DNA from: Qipengyuania mesophila
GTDB lineage: Bacteria; Pseudomonadota; Alphaproteobacteria; Sphingomonadales; Sphingomonadaceae
Reading direction: 5' to 3'
Length of the DNA: 64,000 bases
NCBI RefSeq assembly: GCF_019711655.1
Contig: NZ_JAIGNU010000004.1
Coordinates: 186,001 to 250,000 of the forward strand
Shown here: positions 9,057-18,063 of the stretch, one piece after another
Layout of the letters: each line of letters starts with the position of its first letter
Position numbering within the stretch: position 1 is the stretch's first letter
Made by a program: the position numbers and the translations under genes
Notes under the pieces: generated by a model
Told to the model about the DNA's origin: nothing
Database searches by the model: none
Seen by the model: the letters and a program-made list of their open reading frames with translations, nothing else

Positions 9057-10235
9057 TTGAACGACACTGCGCGACTGACCGGCGCGCAGGAAACTTCGCT
9101 CGCCATCGCCGCCGCGGTGGTCACCGCCAATGCATATTACATCCACCCGATCATCGGAGAGGTCGCCGACCATTTCGGTGTCAGCCATGCGCGCATCGGG
9201 CTGGTTCCCGCGCTCAACCAGCTGGCGCTGGCGCTCGGCATCTTCATGCTCCTGCCGCTCGGCGACCGCATTTCCAACCGCCGGCTGACCATCGCCTTCG
9301 CCGCAGGGCAGACCGCGTCGCTGGCCATCATGACGCTGGCGCAGGGCTTCACCCTCTTCGTGATCGGCTCCACCCTGCTCGGTTATTTCACCATCGCGCC
9401 CTATTTGCTGCCCGCCTATGCCTCGAAGCGGGTCGCGCCCGAACGCCTCGGGCAGGTCACCGCCAAGCTCGCCGCCGGGGTCATCCTGGGGATCCTCGTC
9501 GCGCGCGTCGGCGCCGGTGTCATGGCCGAGCATCTCGGCTGGCGTTCGGTCTACTGGCTGGCCACCGCGCTGATGCTCGCAGTGACGCTCGCCCTTCCCC
9601 GACTGATGGAAGGCGGAGAACGGTCCGCGAGCGACAGGCAATCCTATCCCGCGCTGCTGATGTCGGTCTTTCCGCTGATCGCCCGTCACCGCGAGATCGC
9701 GATCTCTGGCGCGATCCAGGCGCTCAACTTCGGCCAGTTCATCGCGGTGTGGCTCGGCCTCGCGCTCTATCTCACCTCGCCGCAGATGGGCTATGGCACC
9801 GATACCGTCGGCTATCTTGCCGGGCTGGCGGCGGTAAGCATCGTCTCCACGCCTCGGCTGGGACGGTGGGCGGACCATGTCGGACCGCGGTGGGCGCGCG
9901 TGATCTTCGCGCTGATCCAGCTCGCGGGGATCGCCCTGCTCTATCCACTGAGCGGATCGCTCTGGACGCTCCTCCTGCCGCTGTTCGTCACCAATCTCGT
10001 CGGCCCGGGCATCGATGTCACCGGAAGGATGACCTTCCTCGCGCTCGATCCCGCGGTCCGCACCCGCCTGACGACGGTCTATGTCGTGATCATGTTCGTC
10101 GGCGGCGGGATCGGGAGCTTTGCAGGCACCGCAGTGTACGACGCCTTCGGCTGGGCCGGGACCTGCGCGCTGATGGGCCTGTGCTCGCTGCTGCTCACCG
10201 CGTTGGCGATGACCGCCCGCCGCTTCGGCAGATAG
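9057..10235 (+). CDS. MFS transporter
   Basis: A 392-residue membrane protein with about 12 predicted helices. The family's loop 2-3 region appears as LLPLGDRISNRRLTIAF (DRxxxRR type), and a repeat of the signature occurs near GRWADHVGPRWARV in the second half. It resembles drug/metabolite efflux permeases of the YgaY/AraJ-like group. The TTG start at 9057 has no good ribosome site, so the true start is uncertain. It is a stand-alone gene between mscS and tRNA-Arg; the substrate is unknown. Confidence 0.85.
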   Translation: MNDTARLTGAQETSLAIAAAVVTANAYYIHPIIGEVADHFGVSHARIGLVPALNQLALALGIFMLLPLGDRISNRRLTIAFAAGQTASLAIMTLAQGFTLFVIGSTLLGYFTIAPYLLPAYASKRVAPERLGQVTAKLAAGVILGILVARVGAGVMAEHLGWRSVYWLATALMLAVTLALPRLMEGGERSASDRQSYPALLMSVFPLIARHREIAISGAIQALNFGQFIAVWLGLALYLTSPQMGYGTDTVGYLAGLAAVSIVSTPRLGRWADHVGPRWARVIFALIQLAGIALLYPLSGSLWTLLLPLFVTNLVGPGIDVTGRMTFLALDPAVRTRLTTVYVVIMFVGGGIGSFAGTAVYDAFGWAGTCALMGLCSLLLTALAMTARRFGR

Positions 10236-10266
10236 TGGTGCGCCCGACAGGATTGGCGCCTGCGGC
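10236..10266 (-). repeat. Degenerate copy of the tRNA-Arg 3' end
   Basis: TGGTGCGCCCGACAGGATT at 10236-10254 repeats exactly the 3' 19 bases (CCA included) of the tRNA-Arg gene at 10354-10372. Weaker similarity continues to about 10266, through the T-arm. The T-loop bases TTCGA are changed in the copy, so it cannot be a working tRNA. Such duplications are the usual scar or attachment core left by integrases at tRNA 3' ends. Confidence 0.75.
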
Positions 10267-10320
10267 GCCGTCTCCGCTGCGCTTCGACTCCGAAAAGGTC
10301 CGATCCCGAGGCGTCGAACC

Positions 10321-10354
10321 ACAACAGGCGGCCCCTCGCAGGACCGCCTGTTGT
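10321..10354. terminator. Hairpin between tRNA copy and tRNA-Arg
   Basis: An 11-base perfect inverted repeat, ACAACAGGCGG (10321-10331) and CCGCCTGTTGT (10344-10354), with a 12-base loop. It sits directly 3' of the tRNA on the minus strand and 3' of the MFS gene on the plus strand, so it could end both transcripts, but no T-run follows on either side. Confidence 0.5.
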
Positions 10355-10430
10355 GGTGCGCCCGACAGGATTCGAACCTGTGGCCCCCAGATTAGGAATC
10401 TGATGCTCTATCCTACTGAGCTACGGGCGC
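10354..10430 (-). tRNA. tRNA-Arg(CCT)
   Basis: A 77-base cloverleaf read on the minus strand. The acceptor stem GCGCCCG pairs with CGGGCGC, then A and an encoded CCA. The D-arm contains TAGCTCAGTAGGATAGAG. The anticodon loop TTCCTAA lies within stem TCAGA/TCTGG, giving anticodon CCT, which reads AGG. The T-arm contains GGTTCGAATCC. It is preceded on the minus strand by the DUF1178 operon. Confidence 0.97.
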
Positions 10431-10468
10431 ATTGCGGCCCCGTATAGCGGCTCGCCGCCGCGAGGCAA

Positions 10469-10930
10469 TCAGTTGAGTTCGTCGGGCGGAGCCACCGGCA
10501 CGAGCAGCGGGGCGACGGCAATGCCCTCGGCCGAAAGTTCCTCCGCCTGATCACGCGTGGCGCGACCGTGGATCGGTGCCTCGTCGGTCTCGCCATAGTG
10601 CATCTCGCGGGCCTTTTCCGCAAAACGGTCGCCGACCCAGGTGCTTGTCTCGAGCGCCTTGGCCTGCGCCTTGGCGAGCCCTTCGAGAGCCTTCTTCACA
10701 GCAGACGGCATGTCGCCGGTGGTCATCTGCCGTGTCTCGCCGCTGCTCTCGGCGCGCGCATTGCCCTTTGCCGGTACCGAAGGCGCCATGGGCGCTTTGC
10801 CCACCTCGTCGCAGCCGCAGGTCGGGCATTCGATCAGTCCGCCCGCCTTCTGCTCGGCGAAATCGTCGGACGAGCCGAACCAGCCCTCGAAACGGTGGCC
10901 ATGGCTGCAGGATAGGTCGAACACGATCAT
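10469..10930 (-). CDS. DUF1178 family protein
   Basis: A 153-residue protein of the DUF1178 family, function unknown. The N-terminus (MIVFDLSCSHGHRFEGWFGSS) contains a Cys-His pair, and ECPTCGC at about residues 34-40 supplies further cysteines, suggesting a small zinc-ribbon. The C-terminal half is helical (KALEGLAKAQAKALETSTWVG) and contains GRATRDQAEELSAEGI. It starts 8 bases after the nitrilase gene and ends a glutaredoxin-nitrilase-DUF1178 operon that is conserved in alphaproteobacteria. Confidence 0.88.
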   Translation of the reverse strand: MIVFDLSCSHGHRFEGWFGSSDDFAEQKAGGLIECPTCGCDEVGKAPMAPSVPAKGNARAESSGETRQMTTGDMPSAVKKALEGLAKAQAKALETSTWVGDRFAEKAREMHYGETDEAPIHGRATRDQAEELSAEGIAVAPLLVPVAPPDELN

Positions 10931-10938
10931 TGCGGGGC

Positions 10939-11757
10939 CTATTTGGCGATTTCGCGGCGGTTGGCAAGGCTCGGCACCTGCGCGCGCACCTCTGCGATCC
11001 GCGCCAGATCGATGTCGCAGAAGCCGAGGCCAGGCTTCTCGCCGCCCATGTCGAGCAGAACGTCGCCCCAGGGATCGACGACAAGGCTGTGGCCATAGGT
11101 GCGGCGCCCGTCCTCATGCTCGCCGACCTGTGCCGCAGCGACCACGAAAGCGCTCGCCTCGATTGCACGGGCACGCTGGAGAACATGCCAATGGGCCGTC
11201 CCAGTCGGGACGGTGAAAGCGGCGGGGATGGCAATGACGTCGCAGCCCTGACGGCCAAGCGCGTCGAACAGCGCCGGAAAGCGGATGTCGTAGCAGATCG
11301 TCAGCCCGAGCGTGCCGACCGGTGTTCCGGGCACGGTGACGAGCTGAGAACCGGGCTGATAGGCGTTGGATTCGCGCCAGCTCTCGCCGCTGTCGAGGTC
11401 GACATCGAACATATGGATCTTGTCGTATCTGGCCATGATCGCGCCTGCGGGATCGATCACGAAGGCGCGGTTGGCCCAGCGCCCGGCGCCGGTGTCGAGC
11501 GCGAGCGACCCCAGCGAGACCCATATGCCATGCTCTCGCGCGGATTCGCGGACCTTCGCGAGCACCGGCGAATCCTCTTCGGGAATGATCGACGAAGCGG
11601 CGCGCTTGCGGTCGCGATCGAGCATCCCCGACATCTCGGGCGTGAAGAGCATCGTCGCGCCGCCCTGCGCTGCCTGTGCGACCGCCTCGGCCAGCACGCG
11701 CGCATTGTCCGCGGGATCGATCCCCGCGGTCATCTGGAGGACGGCAATACGCGGCAT
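10939..11757 (-). CDS. Carbon-nitrogen hydrolase (nitrilase superfamily), Nit2/YafV-like
   Basis: A 272-residue amidase of the nitrilase superfamily. The catalytic triad is visible as E in LFTPEMSG, K in YDKIHMFDVD and C in TICYDIRFP. Close homologues act as omega-amidases or deaminated-glutathione amidases; the partner glutaredoxin gene makes a glutathione-repair role attractive but unproven. The ATG at 11757 overlaps the grxC TGA by one base. The in-frame sequence upstream to 11982 is excluded because it lies inside grxC in another frame. Confidence 0.92.
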   Translation of the reverse strand: MPRIAVLQMTAGIDPADNARVLAEAVAQAAQGGATMLFTPEMSGMLDRDRKRAASSIIPEEDSPVLAKVRESAREHGIWVSLGSLALDTGAGRWANRAFVIDPAGAIMARYDKIHMFDVDLDSGESWRESNAYQPGSQLVTVPGTPVGTLGLTICYDIRFPALFDALGRQGCDVIAIPAAFTVPTGTAHWHVLQRARAIEASAFVVAAAQVGEHEDGRRTYGHSLVVDPWGDVLLDMGGEKPGLGFCDIDLARIAEVRAQVPSLANRREIAK

Positions 11758-12020
11758 CAGCCGCCGAGCAGCGCGTCGAGCCTGCCCTCGCGTTCGAGCG
11801 CGGCGAGATCGTCGGACCCGCCGACATGCGTTTCGCCGATGAAAATCTGCGGTACCGTCATCGCATTGGGCGCGCGCTGGAGCATCTCCTCGCGTTTCGG
11901 TCCGCCCAGCGTGATGTCGAATTCGGTGTAGTCGACCCCCTTCTGGTCGAGCAGGCGCTTGGCGCGGAAGCAGTATCCGCAACCGAACTTCGTGTAGATG
12001 TCGACCTGGGGCTGGCTCAT
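11757..12020 (-). CDS. grxC: Glutaredoxin 3
   Basis: An 87-residue glutaredoxin. The active site is CGYC (KFGCGYCFRAKRLL), a variant of the usual CPYC. TVPQIFIGETHVGGSDDL gives the cis-Pro and glutathione-binding GG motifs. It reduces protein disulfides and glutathione mixed disulfides in the cytoplasm. ATG at 12020 is chosen because AGAGGAA lies just upstream and homology starts there. First gene of the grxC-nitrilase-DUF1178 operon; its upstream region faces the divergent hsp20 promoter. Confidence 0.95.
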   Translation of the reverse strand: MSQPQVDIYTKFGCGYCFRAKRLLDQKGVDYTEFDITLGGPKREEMLQRAPNAMTVPQIFIGETHVGGSDDLAALEREGRLDALLGG

Positions 12021-12067
12021 GGAATTCCTCTTGTATTCAAGCGCGAAACTAGCGCGCGCAACAGGCA

Positions 12068-12095
12068 CTTGAAAGCCCAAACGGTGCGCCTATCT
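12068..12095 (+). promoter_or_regulatory. Sigma-32 (RpoH) type promoter of hsp20
   Basis: An exact heat-shock -35 element CTTGAAA (12068-12074) is separated by 14 bases from CCTATCT (12089-12095), one mismatch from the -10 core CCCATNT. The predicted transcript start, about 12102, falls at the first base of the hairpins of the RNA thermometer. Confidence 0.75.
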
Positions 12096-12102
12096 CGAAG
12101 GT

Positions 12103-12185
12103 GTCGCCACGATGATCGTGGCGGCGACGGGGTGCCGAATGCGGGCCCCGCCCTGATAGAATCGCTCACAAGAGGATTTGTTTCG
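12103..12185 (+). promoter_or_regulatory. ROSE-like RNA thermometer in the hsp20 5' UTR
   Basis: Three successive hairpins fill the leader. Hairpin 1 pairs 12103-12112 with 12116-12128 around a 3-base loop, with a GGC bulge. Hairpin 2 pairs 12128-12132 with 12146-12150. Hairpin 3 pairs AATCGCTC (12160-12167) with GAGGATT (12172-12178) across an ACAA loop, so the ribosome site AGAGGA is sequestered. The anti-ribosome strand contains UCGCU, the U(U/C)GCU motif diagnostic of ROSE elements, and its G (12164) is the bulged base. Melting on heat should free the site for translation of hsp20. Confidence 0.8.
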
Positions 12186-12662
12186 ATGAACCGTATGGAC
12201 CTTACCCCCTTCCGTCGCTCCACCGTCGGCTTCGACCGTGTGTTCGACCTGATGGAACGGCAGGCGCGCGGCGCCGGCGGCGACAATTACCCCCCCTTCA
12301 ACATCGAGCGCCGCGGCGATGACGACTATCGCATCACGCTGGCCGTGGCCGGCTTCCGCAAGAGCGACCTCGACATCGTCGCGCAGCAGAACCTGCTCGT
12401 GGTCACCGGCCGCAAGCGCGACGAGGTCGCCGAAGGTGAAATGCTGCATGTCGGCATTGCCAATCGCGGCTTCGAGCGCCGGTTCGAACTGGCCGACTAC
12501 GTCCGGGTCGCCAATGCCGACCTCGCCGATGGCCTCCTGGTGATCGACCTGGTGCGCGAAGTGCCCGAGGCGATGAAGCCCAAGAAGATCGCCATCGGCG
12601 GCCAGCAGCCGCTCGAAGTGGTCAAGGGCGACGAGGACGACGGCGACAGCAAGGCCGCCTGA
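12186..12662 (+). CDS. Small heat-shock protein, Hsp20/IbpA family
   Basis: A 158-residue alpha-crystallin-domain holdase. The N-terminus has DLTPFRRSTVGFDRVFDLME, typical of IbpA-like proteins. The crystallin core runs from YPPFNIERRGDDDYRITLAV to NADLADGLLVIDLVREVPE, with GFRKSDLDIV and VVTGRK inside. An IxI-type tail is replaced by KIAIGGQQPLEV. It binds unfolding proteins during heat stress for later refolding by DnaK. Control is two-layered: a sigma-32-like promoter and the ROSE-like leader. The ATG lies 9 bases after GAGGA; a terminator hairpin follows at 12698. Confidence 0.95.
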   Translation: MNRMDLTPFRRSTVGFDRVFDLMERQARGAGGDNYPPFNIERRGDDDYRITLAVAGFRKSDLDIVAQQNLLVVTGRKRDEVAEGEMLHVGIANRGFERRFELADYVRVANADLADGLLVIDLVREVPEAMKPKKIAIGGQQPLEVVKGDEDDGDSKAA

Positions 12663-12697
12663 GCGTTTTCGATCTTCTTCAGAACTGGAAACGAATA

Positions 12698-12723
12698 GGG
12701 GGCGGAACTTGGGTTCCGCCCCC
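12698..12723 (+). terminator. Terminator-like hairpin after hsp20
   Basis: A perfect 10-base stem, GGGGGCGGAA (12698-12707) with TTCCGCCCCC (12714-12723), and a six-base loop, 36 bases after the hsp20 stop. No T-run follows, which is common in this GC-rich group. Confidence 0.65.
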
Positions 12724-12990
12724 GCGACGCATGACGCCGCCTAACCTCGAAATCGACCGTCCGGGTCGCAGAAGACGACCGTCATCGAGGCAAGCCCCAC
12801 CGCTTGCGGGCGAAGCGTTGTCTCGTGAATTCACGCCTTTGGAGCGGGAATGCGGTGCATCCTGCATCAGATATAACAAAAGATAAACCCGCCAGCGCAG
12901 CGTGTGCGGATTTTGTCGCAAGGCTACAAGCGCCTGCGACTCCCTCGTCAAGGAAATCAGCGGTTTAGGAAAATTCGCTGACAGGTCGGC
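12724..12990. other. Intergenic region hsp20-pyrG, several hairpins, no gene recognised
   Basis: With the end of hsp20 this is the only gene-free stretch over 300 bases. It holds a GCAAGC/GCTTGC hairpin (12790-12807), the perfect 12-base palindrome CGTGAATTCACG (12824-12835), an A/T-rich patch near 12868-12890, and a 9-base-pair hairpin with one bulge formed by GTCGCAAGGC and GCGCCTGCGAC near 12917-12942. On the minus strand TCAGCG/CGCTGA followed by TTTCCTT, just after pyrG, may be its terminator. A small RNA is possible; I find no protein-coding signal. Confidence 0.5.
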
Positions 12991-14625
<1,635 letters not shown>

Positions 14626-14683
14626 GGGAGTCGGGCCTTAAGCTGAAGGGTTGAGTCGGGGCAAGCACAAACACATGCAAATC

Positions 14684-14701
14684 GCGCCGCGTACGCGGCG
14701 C
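14684..14701 (-). terminator. Hairpin after secG
   Basis: A perfect 7-base stem GCGCCGC/GCGGCGC with a GTAC loop. Read on the minus strand it is followed by GATTTGC, a weak T-run, 29 bases after the secG stop. It could terminate or attenuate read-through into pyrG. Confidence 0.45.
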
Positions 14702-14729
14702 AATCCACAGGCCTGCAACGGAGGTTGGG

Positions 14730-15086
14730 TTATTCGGCTACGTCGGCCAGCGGGTCGTCGCCGGCCGGGGCGCCTTCGCCAGTCGTGGCCGGGCCAAGCG
14801 GGTCGGCCGGGGCCGCCGGAGCCACCGTCCGGTCAAGCGTCGATTCGATGGCGTCGCTGCCGGTGGTTTCAACCGCGACCGCGGCAAGCGCGATCGACAG
14901 CACCACGAAAGCCACCGCTAGCCACTTGGTCGAACGGGTCAGAAAGTCCGCCGCACCGCGCGCGCTCAGCATGCCCGAGGGGCTGCCGCCGACACCGAGG
15001 CCACCCCCTTCGGAGCGCTGCATCAGGATGACGCCGACAAGCGCGGCTGCGACGATCGCCTGGACGACGGTGAGAAACAGGAACAT
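14730..15086 (-). CDS. secG: Preprotein translocase subunit SecG
   Basis: A 118-residue membrane subunit of SecYEG. It shows helix 1 (FLFLTVVQAIVAAALVGVILM), the conserved loop QRSEGGGLGVGG and FLTRSTKWLAVAFVVLSIAL as helix 2. The C-terminal 45 residues are an Ala/Pro/Asp-rich tail, as is common in sphingomonads. ATG at 15086 is chosen because the membrane helix begins there; an in-frame extension to 15146 has no family similarity. Confidence 0.93.
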   Translation of the reverse strand: MFLFLTVVQAIVAAALVGVILMQRSEGGGLGVGGSPSGMLSARGAADFLTRSTKWLAVAFVVLSIALAAVAVETTGSDAIESTLDRTVAPAAPADPLGPATTGEGAPAGDDPLADVAE

Positions 15087-15164
15087 GCGGATACTCTTGG
15101 AACTGCGGTAGCGGGGTTCACGCGCATTTAGGCACGCGCGCGGCAAACGGCAAGCGTGGCGGGA

Positions 15165-15926
15165 TCAGACCTCTTCGGCCTCCGAAGCGCCGACCACGAT
15201 GCCGAGAAAGTTCTCGGCCGAAAGGCTGGCGCCGCCAACCAGCGCGCCGCCGACTTCGGGCGTCGCGAGGATTTCGCGTGCATTGTCCGGCTTGACCGAA
15301 CCGCCGTAGAGAATGCGCACCTGCGCCGAGGCTTCCGCACCGTAGGTCTCGTCGAGCAGGCCGCGGATCGCCCCATGCATCGCGGCGATGTCGTCGGGGG
15401 TCGCGGTGCGCCCGGTACCGATCGCCCAGATCGGCTCGTAGGCGATCGTCAGCCGCTCGGCGGGATCCTGGAATGCGGGCAGCGCCGCCTTCAGCTGCGC
15501 GAGCACGAAGGCCTCCGCCTCGCCTGCATCGCGCGTTTCGAGCGTTTCGCCGCAGCACAGGATCACCCGCAGGCCTGCATCGAGCGCGGATTCGATCTTG
15601 GCATTGATCAGTTCGTCGGTCTCGCCATGGTCCTGGCGCCGTTCGCTGTGACCGAGGATGACGAACTTCGCACCCGCATCGGCAATCATCGAGGCATTGA
15701 TGTCGCCGGTGTGCGCGCCTTCCGCACCGGGATGGCAGTCCTGTGCGCCGACGCCGATCTGCTCGGCCTCCTTGTGGACCGCGTGAATCAAGGTGTAGGG
15801 CGGCGCCACCGCGACCTCCACCTTCATGTAGCGCTGTGCGGCACGGTCGATGGCGCGTGCTTCGGAAAGCATCGCGCGCGTGCCGTTCATTTTCCAGTTT
15901 CCGACGATATAGGGCCGTTCGGCCAT
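15165..15926 (-). CDS. tpiA: Triose-phosphate isomerase
   Basis: A 253-residue TIM-barrel enzyme interconverting dihydroxyacetone phosphate and glyceraldehyde 3-phosphate. Active-site residues are N10 and K12 (GNWKMN), H93 (ILGHSERR) and E164 (AYEPIWAIGTG). The phosphate-binding loop is YGGSVKPDN with GGALVGGASL near the end. Full family length. It is divergent from ppiD across a 195-base region that should hold both promoters; secG follows after 78 bases. Confidence 0.97.
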   Translation of the reverse strand: MAERPYIVGNWKMNGTRAMLSEARAIDRAAQRYMKVEVAVAPPYTLIHAVHKEAEQIGVGAQDCHPGAEGAHTGDINASMIADAGAKFVILGHSERRQDHGETDELINAKIESALDAGLRVILCCGETLETRDAGEAEAFVLAQLKAALPAFQDPAERLTIAYEPIWAIGTGRTATPDDIAAMHGAIRGLLDETYGAEASAQVRILYGGSVKPDNAREILATPEVGGALVGGASLSAENFLGIVVGASEAEEV

Positions 15927-16121
15927 GGGTAAGTCCTGCGAATTATCTGAATCTGTCGCCCGCTATACCGGGCGTGGGATTGGCTCCGCTAGACAAGGTT
16001 TGATCGCACGTCAAAACCCTTTGCAACCTGTTGCCGGGAGGTCGCAGGGCGGATAAAGCGCCCCAACCCAACCAGGCCCCGCCTGATCGACAGCCGCCAG
16101 ATACGGGATAGCCCGCACGCC

Positions 16122-18056
16122 ATGTTCCAGTTCTTCCGCAATTTCTTCAAGACCAAGCTCGGCCTCGCGATCTCGCTGGCCTTCCTCGGTCTGATCGCCC
16201 TCGCCTTTGCCAGCGCCGATGTTTCCGGCAGCGGCGCATTCGGCGGAATTGCCGGCGGGGACCGGGTGGCTGTCGTCGGGGACGAAAAGATATCCACCGC
16301 CGACCTGGTTCGGGGCGCCAATAACGGCCTCGAAAGGCTGCGGCAGGAACAACCGACCGCGACGATGCAGGCCTTCCTGCGCGAAGGCGGTCTCGATAGC
16401 GCGCTCGATGCCCTGATCGGCCGCGCCGCGCTCAAGGGCTATGCCGAAAAACACGGGGTCCGTGTCGGCGACAATCTGATCAACAGCGAAATCCGCATGA
16501 TCCCGGCCTTCCGCGGCCCCGATGGCAATTTCAGCGAGGATATCTACCGGCAGACGCTCCAGCAGCAACGCCTTACCGATGCACAGGTCCGCGACGATCT
16601 CGGGGTCGGCCTGCTGTCGCAGCAATTGCTGATCCCCGCCGGCTTCGGCGCGACCGTTCCCGACAAGCTGGCCTATCGCTATGCCCAGCTGTTCAAGGAA
16701 CGCCGCAAGGGCGAGGTCGCTCTGCTTCCAGCGGCGACCTATGCGCCGACCGGCAAGGCCGATCCCAAGGTCCTGCGCGCCTATTACCAGAAGAATCGCG
16801 ATGCCTTCGTCCGCCCCGAACGCCGGACGATCCGCTTCGCCACTTTCGATTCGAACGCGCTGGGCGACCGGGTCGAGCCGACCGATGCGGAGATCGCCGC
16901 ACGCTACAAGCGCGACGCCAAGCAATATGCTGCCAGCGAAACGCGCAACGTGACGCAGGTCATCGTCCCGACCGAAGCCGCCGCCGATGCCATTCGGAAG
17001 CGCGTGGTCGCCGGCGAGTCCTTCGAAGCGGTTGCGCGCGAGGCGGGCCTGCGTGCCGCGCCGGTCGTCGATGTATTGCGCGAAGGCCTCTCGGGCCAAG
17101 CCTCGCCTGCCGTGGCCGCCGCCTATTTCGCCGCTGCGCGCGGCTCGATGACCAAGCCGGCACGCAGCCCGCTCGGCTGGCACATCGCGCGCATCGATGC
17201 CATCGACGCCACCCCGGCGCGCACGCTGGCCCAGGTGCGTGACGAGATCGCGACCGCGCTGCGCGAGGAAAAGCGCGTTCGCGGCTTGGCCGACCTCGCC
17301 AGCGAAATCGAAGAACAGCTCGACGATGGCGCGACGCTGGCCGAAGTCACCAAGGACCTCGATCTCGATCTCGAAAGCACCGAACCGGCGGTTGCCGACG
17401 GTCGCATCTTCGCTTCGCCCGGCAAGTCGGTGCCCGAGGTGCTGCGTCCCGCGCTCTCCACCGCATTCCAGATGGATGTGGAAGAACCCGAGATTGCGCC
17501 GGTCGAAAGCGGGCAGACCTATCTGGTCTACGAAGTCAGCGACATCGTTCCTGCCGCGACCGCTCCCTTCGACGAGATCGCAAAGCTCGTCGAGGCGCGT
17601 TGGCGCGCGACCGAAGGGATGAAGGCCGCTCAGGCGGCCGCCGACCGGGTCATGGCGCGCGTTCGCGCAGGCAAGTCGATCAGCGAGGCGCTGGCCGCCG
17701 AAGACCGTCGCGTGCCTCCCGCCCAGAAGATCGACATGACCCGCGAAGATCTCGCCCGCCAGCGCGAGCGTCGCATCCCGCCGCCGATCGCGCTGCTGTT
17801 CAGCATGGCCGAGGGGACGACCAAGAAGCTCGAAGCGGGCGGCGATGTCGGCTTCTTCGTGATCAAGGTCGACGATATTGCGATGGACGATATCGCCAAC
17901 GACGATCCGCTGATCGCGCAGGCGCACCGCCAGATGGGCCCGCTCCTCGGCGACGAGTACGCCCAGCAGTTCGGTCGTGCGATGCGCGAGGATCTGGGCG
18001 TTTCGCGCAATCCGACGGCGATCGAAGCCGTGCGCAAGCAGCTGGTCGGGAATTGA
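16122..18056 (+). CDS. Peptidyl-prolyl isomerase / periplasmic chaperone, PpiD-like
   Basis: A 644-residue membrane-anchored chaperone. One N-terminal helix (about 11-31, KLGLAISLAFLGLIALAFA) leaves the rest in the periplasm. A SurA-N-like domain follows (DKISTADLVRGANNGLERL to about residue 165), then a parvulin-type region (about 240-360) ending GWHIARIDAI, and a second degenerate repeat. It helps outer-membrane and secreted proteins leave the Sec translocon; its neighbours tpiA-secG suit that role. trpE starts 8 bases after its stop. Confidence 0.88.
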   Translation: MFQFFRNFFKTKLGLAISLAFLGLIALAFASADVSGSGAFGGIAGGDRVAVVGDEKISTADLVRGANNGLERLRQEQPTATMQAFLREGGLDSALDALIGRAALKGYAEKHGVRVGDNLINSEIRMIPAFRGPDGNFSEDIYRQTLQQQRLTDAQVRDDLGVGLLSQQLLIPAGFGATVPDKLAYRYAQLFKERRKGEVALLPAATYAPTGKADPKVLRAYYQKNRDAFVRPERRTIRFATFDSNALGDRVEPTDAEIAARYKRDAKQYAASETRNVTQVIVPTEAAADAIRKRVVAGESFEAVAREAGLRAAPVVDVLREGLSGQASPAVAAAYFAAARGSMTKPARSPLGWHIARIDAIDATPARTLAQVRDEIATALREEKRVRGLADLASEIEEQLDDGATLAEVTKDLDLDLESTEPAVADGRIFASPGKSVPEVLRPALSTAFQMDVEEPEIAPVESGQTYLVYEVSDIVPAATAPFDEIAKLVEARWRATEGMKAAQAAADRVMARVRAGKSISEALAAEDRRVPPAQKIDMTREDLARQRERRIPPPIALLFSMAEGTTKKLEAGGDVGFFVIKVDDIAMDDIANDDPLIAQAHRQMGPLLGDEYAQQFGRAMREDLGVSRNPTAIEAVRKQLVGN

Positions 18057-18063
18057 GGCGCGC

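Noticed and set aside
10321-10354. Inverted repeat considered as an insertion-sequence end or CRISPR repeat
   Set aside because: Single copy, no transposase and no spacer pattern; better explained as a hairpin between convergent transcripts.
9749-10447. 232-codon frame crossing the end of the MFS gene and the tRNA
   Set aside because: It reads through the antisense of tRNA-Arg, a common spurious prediction, and is out of frame with the transporter.
12679-12951. 90-codon minus-strand frame in the hsp20-pyrG gap
   Set aside because: It runs through the hsp20 terminator hairpin, has no ribosome site and has no family similarity.
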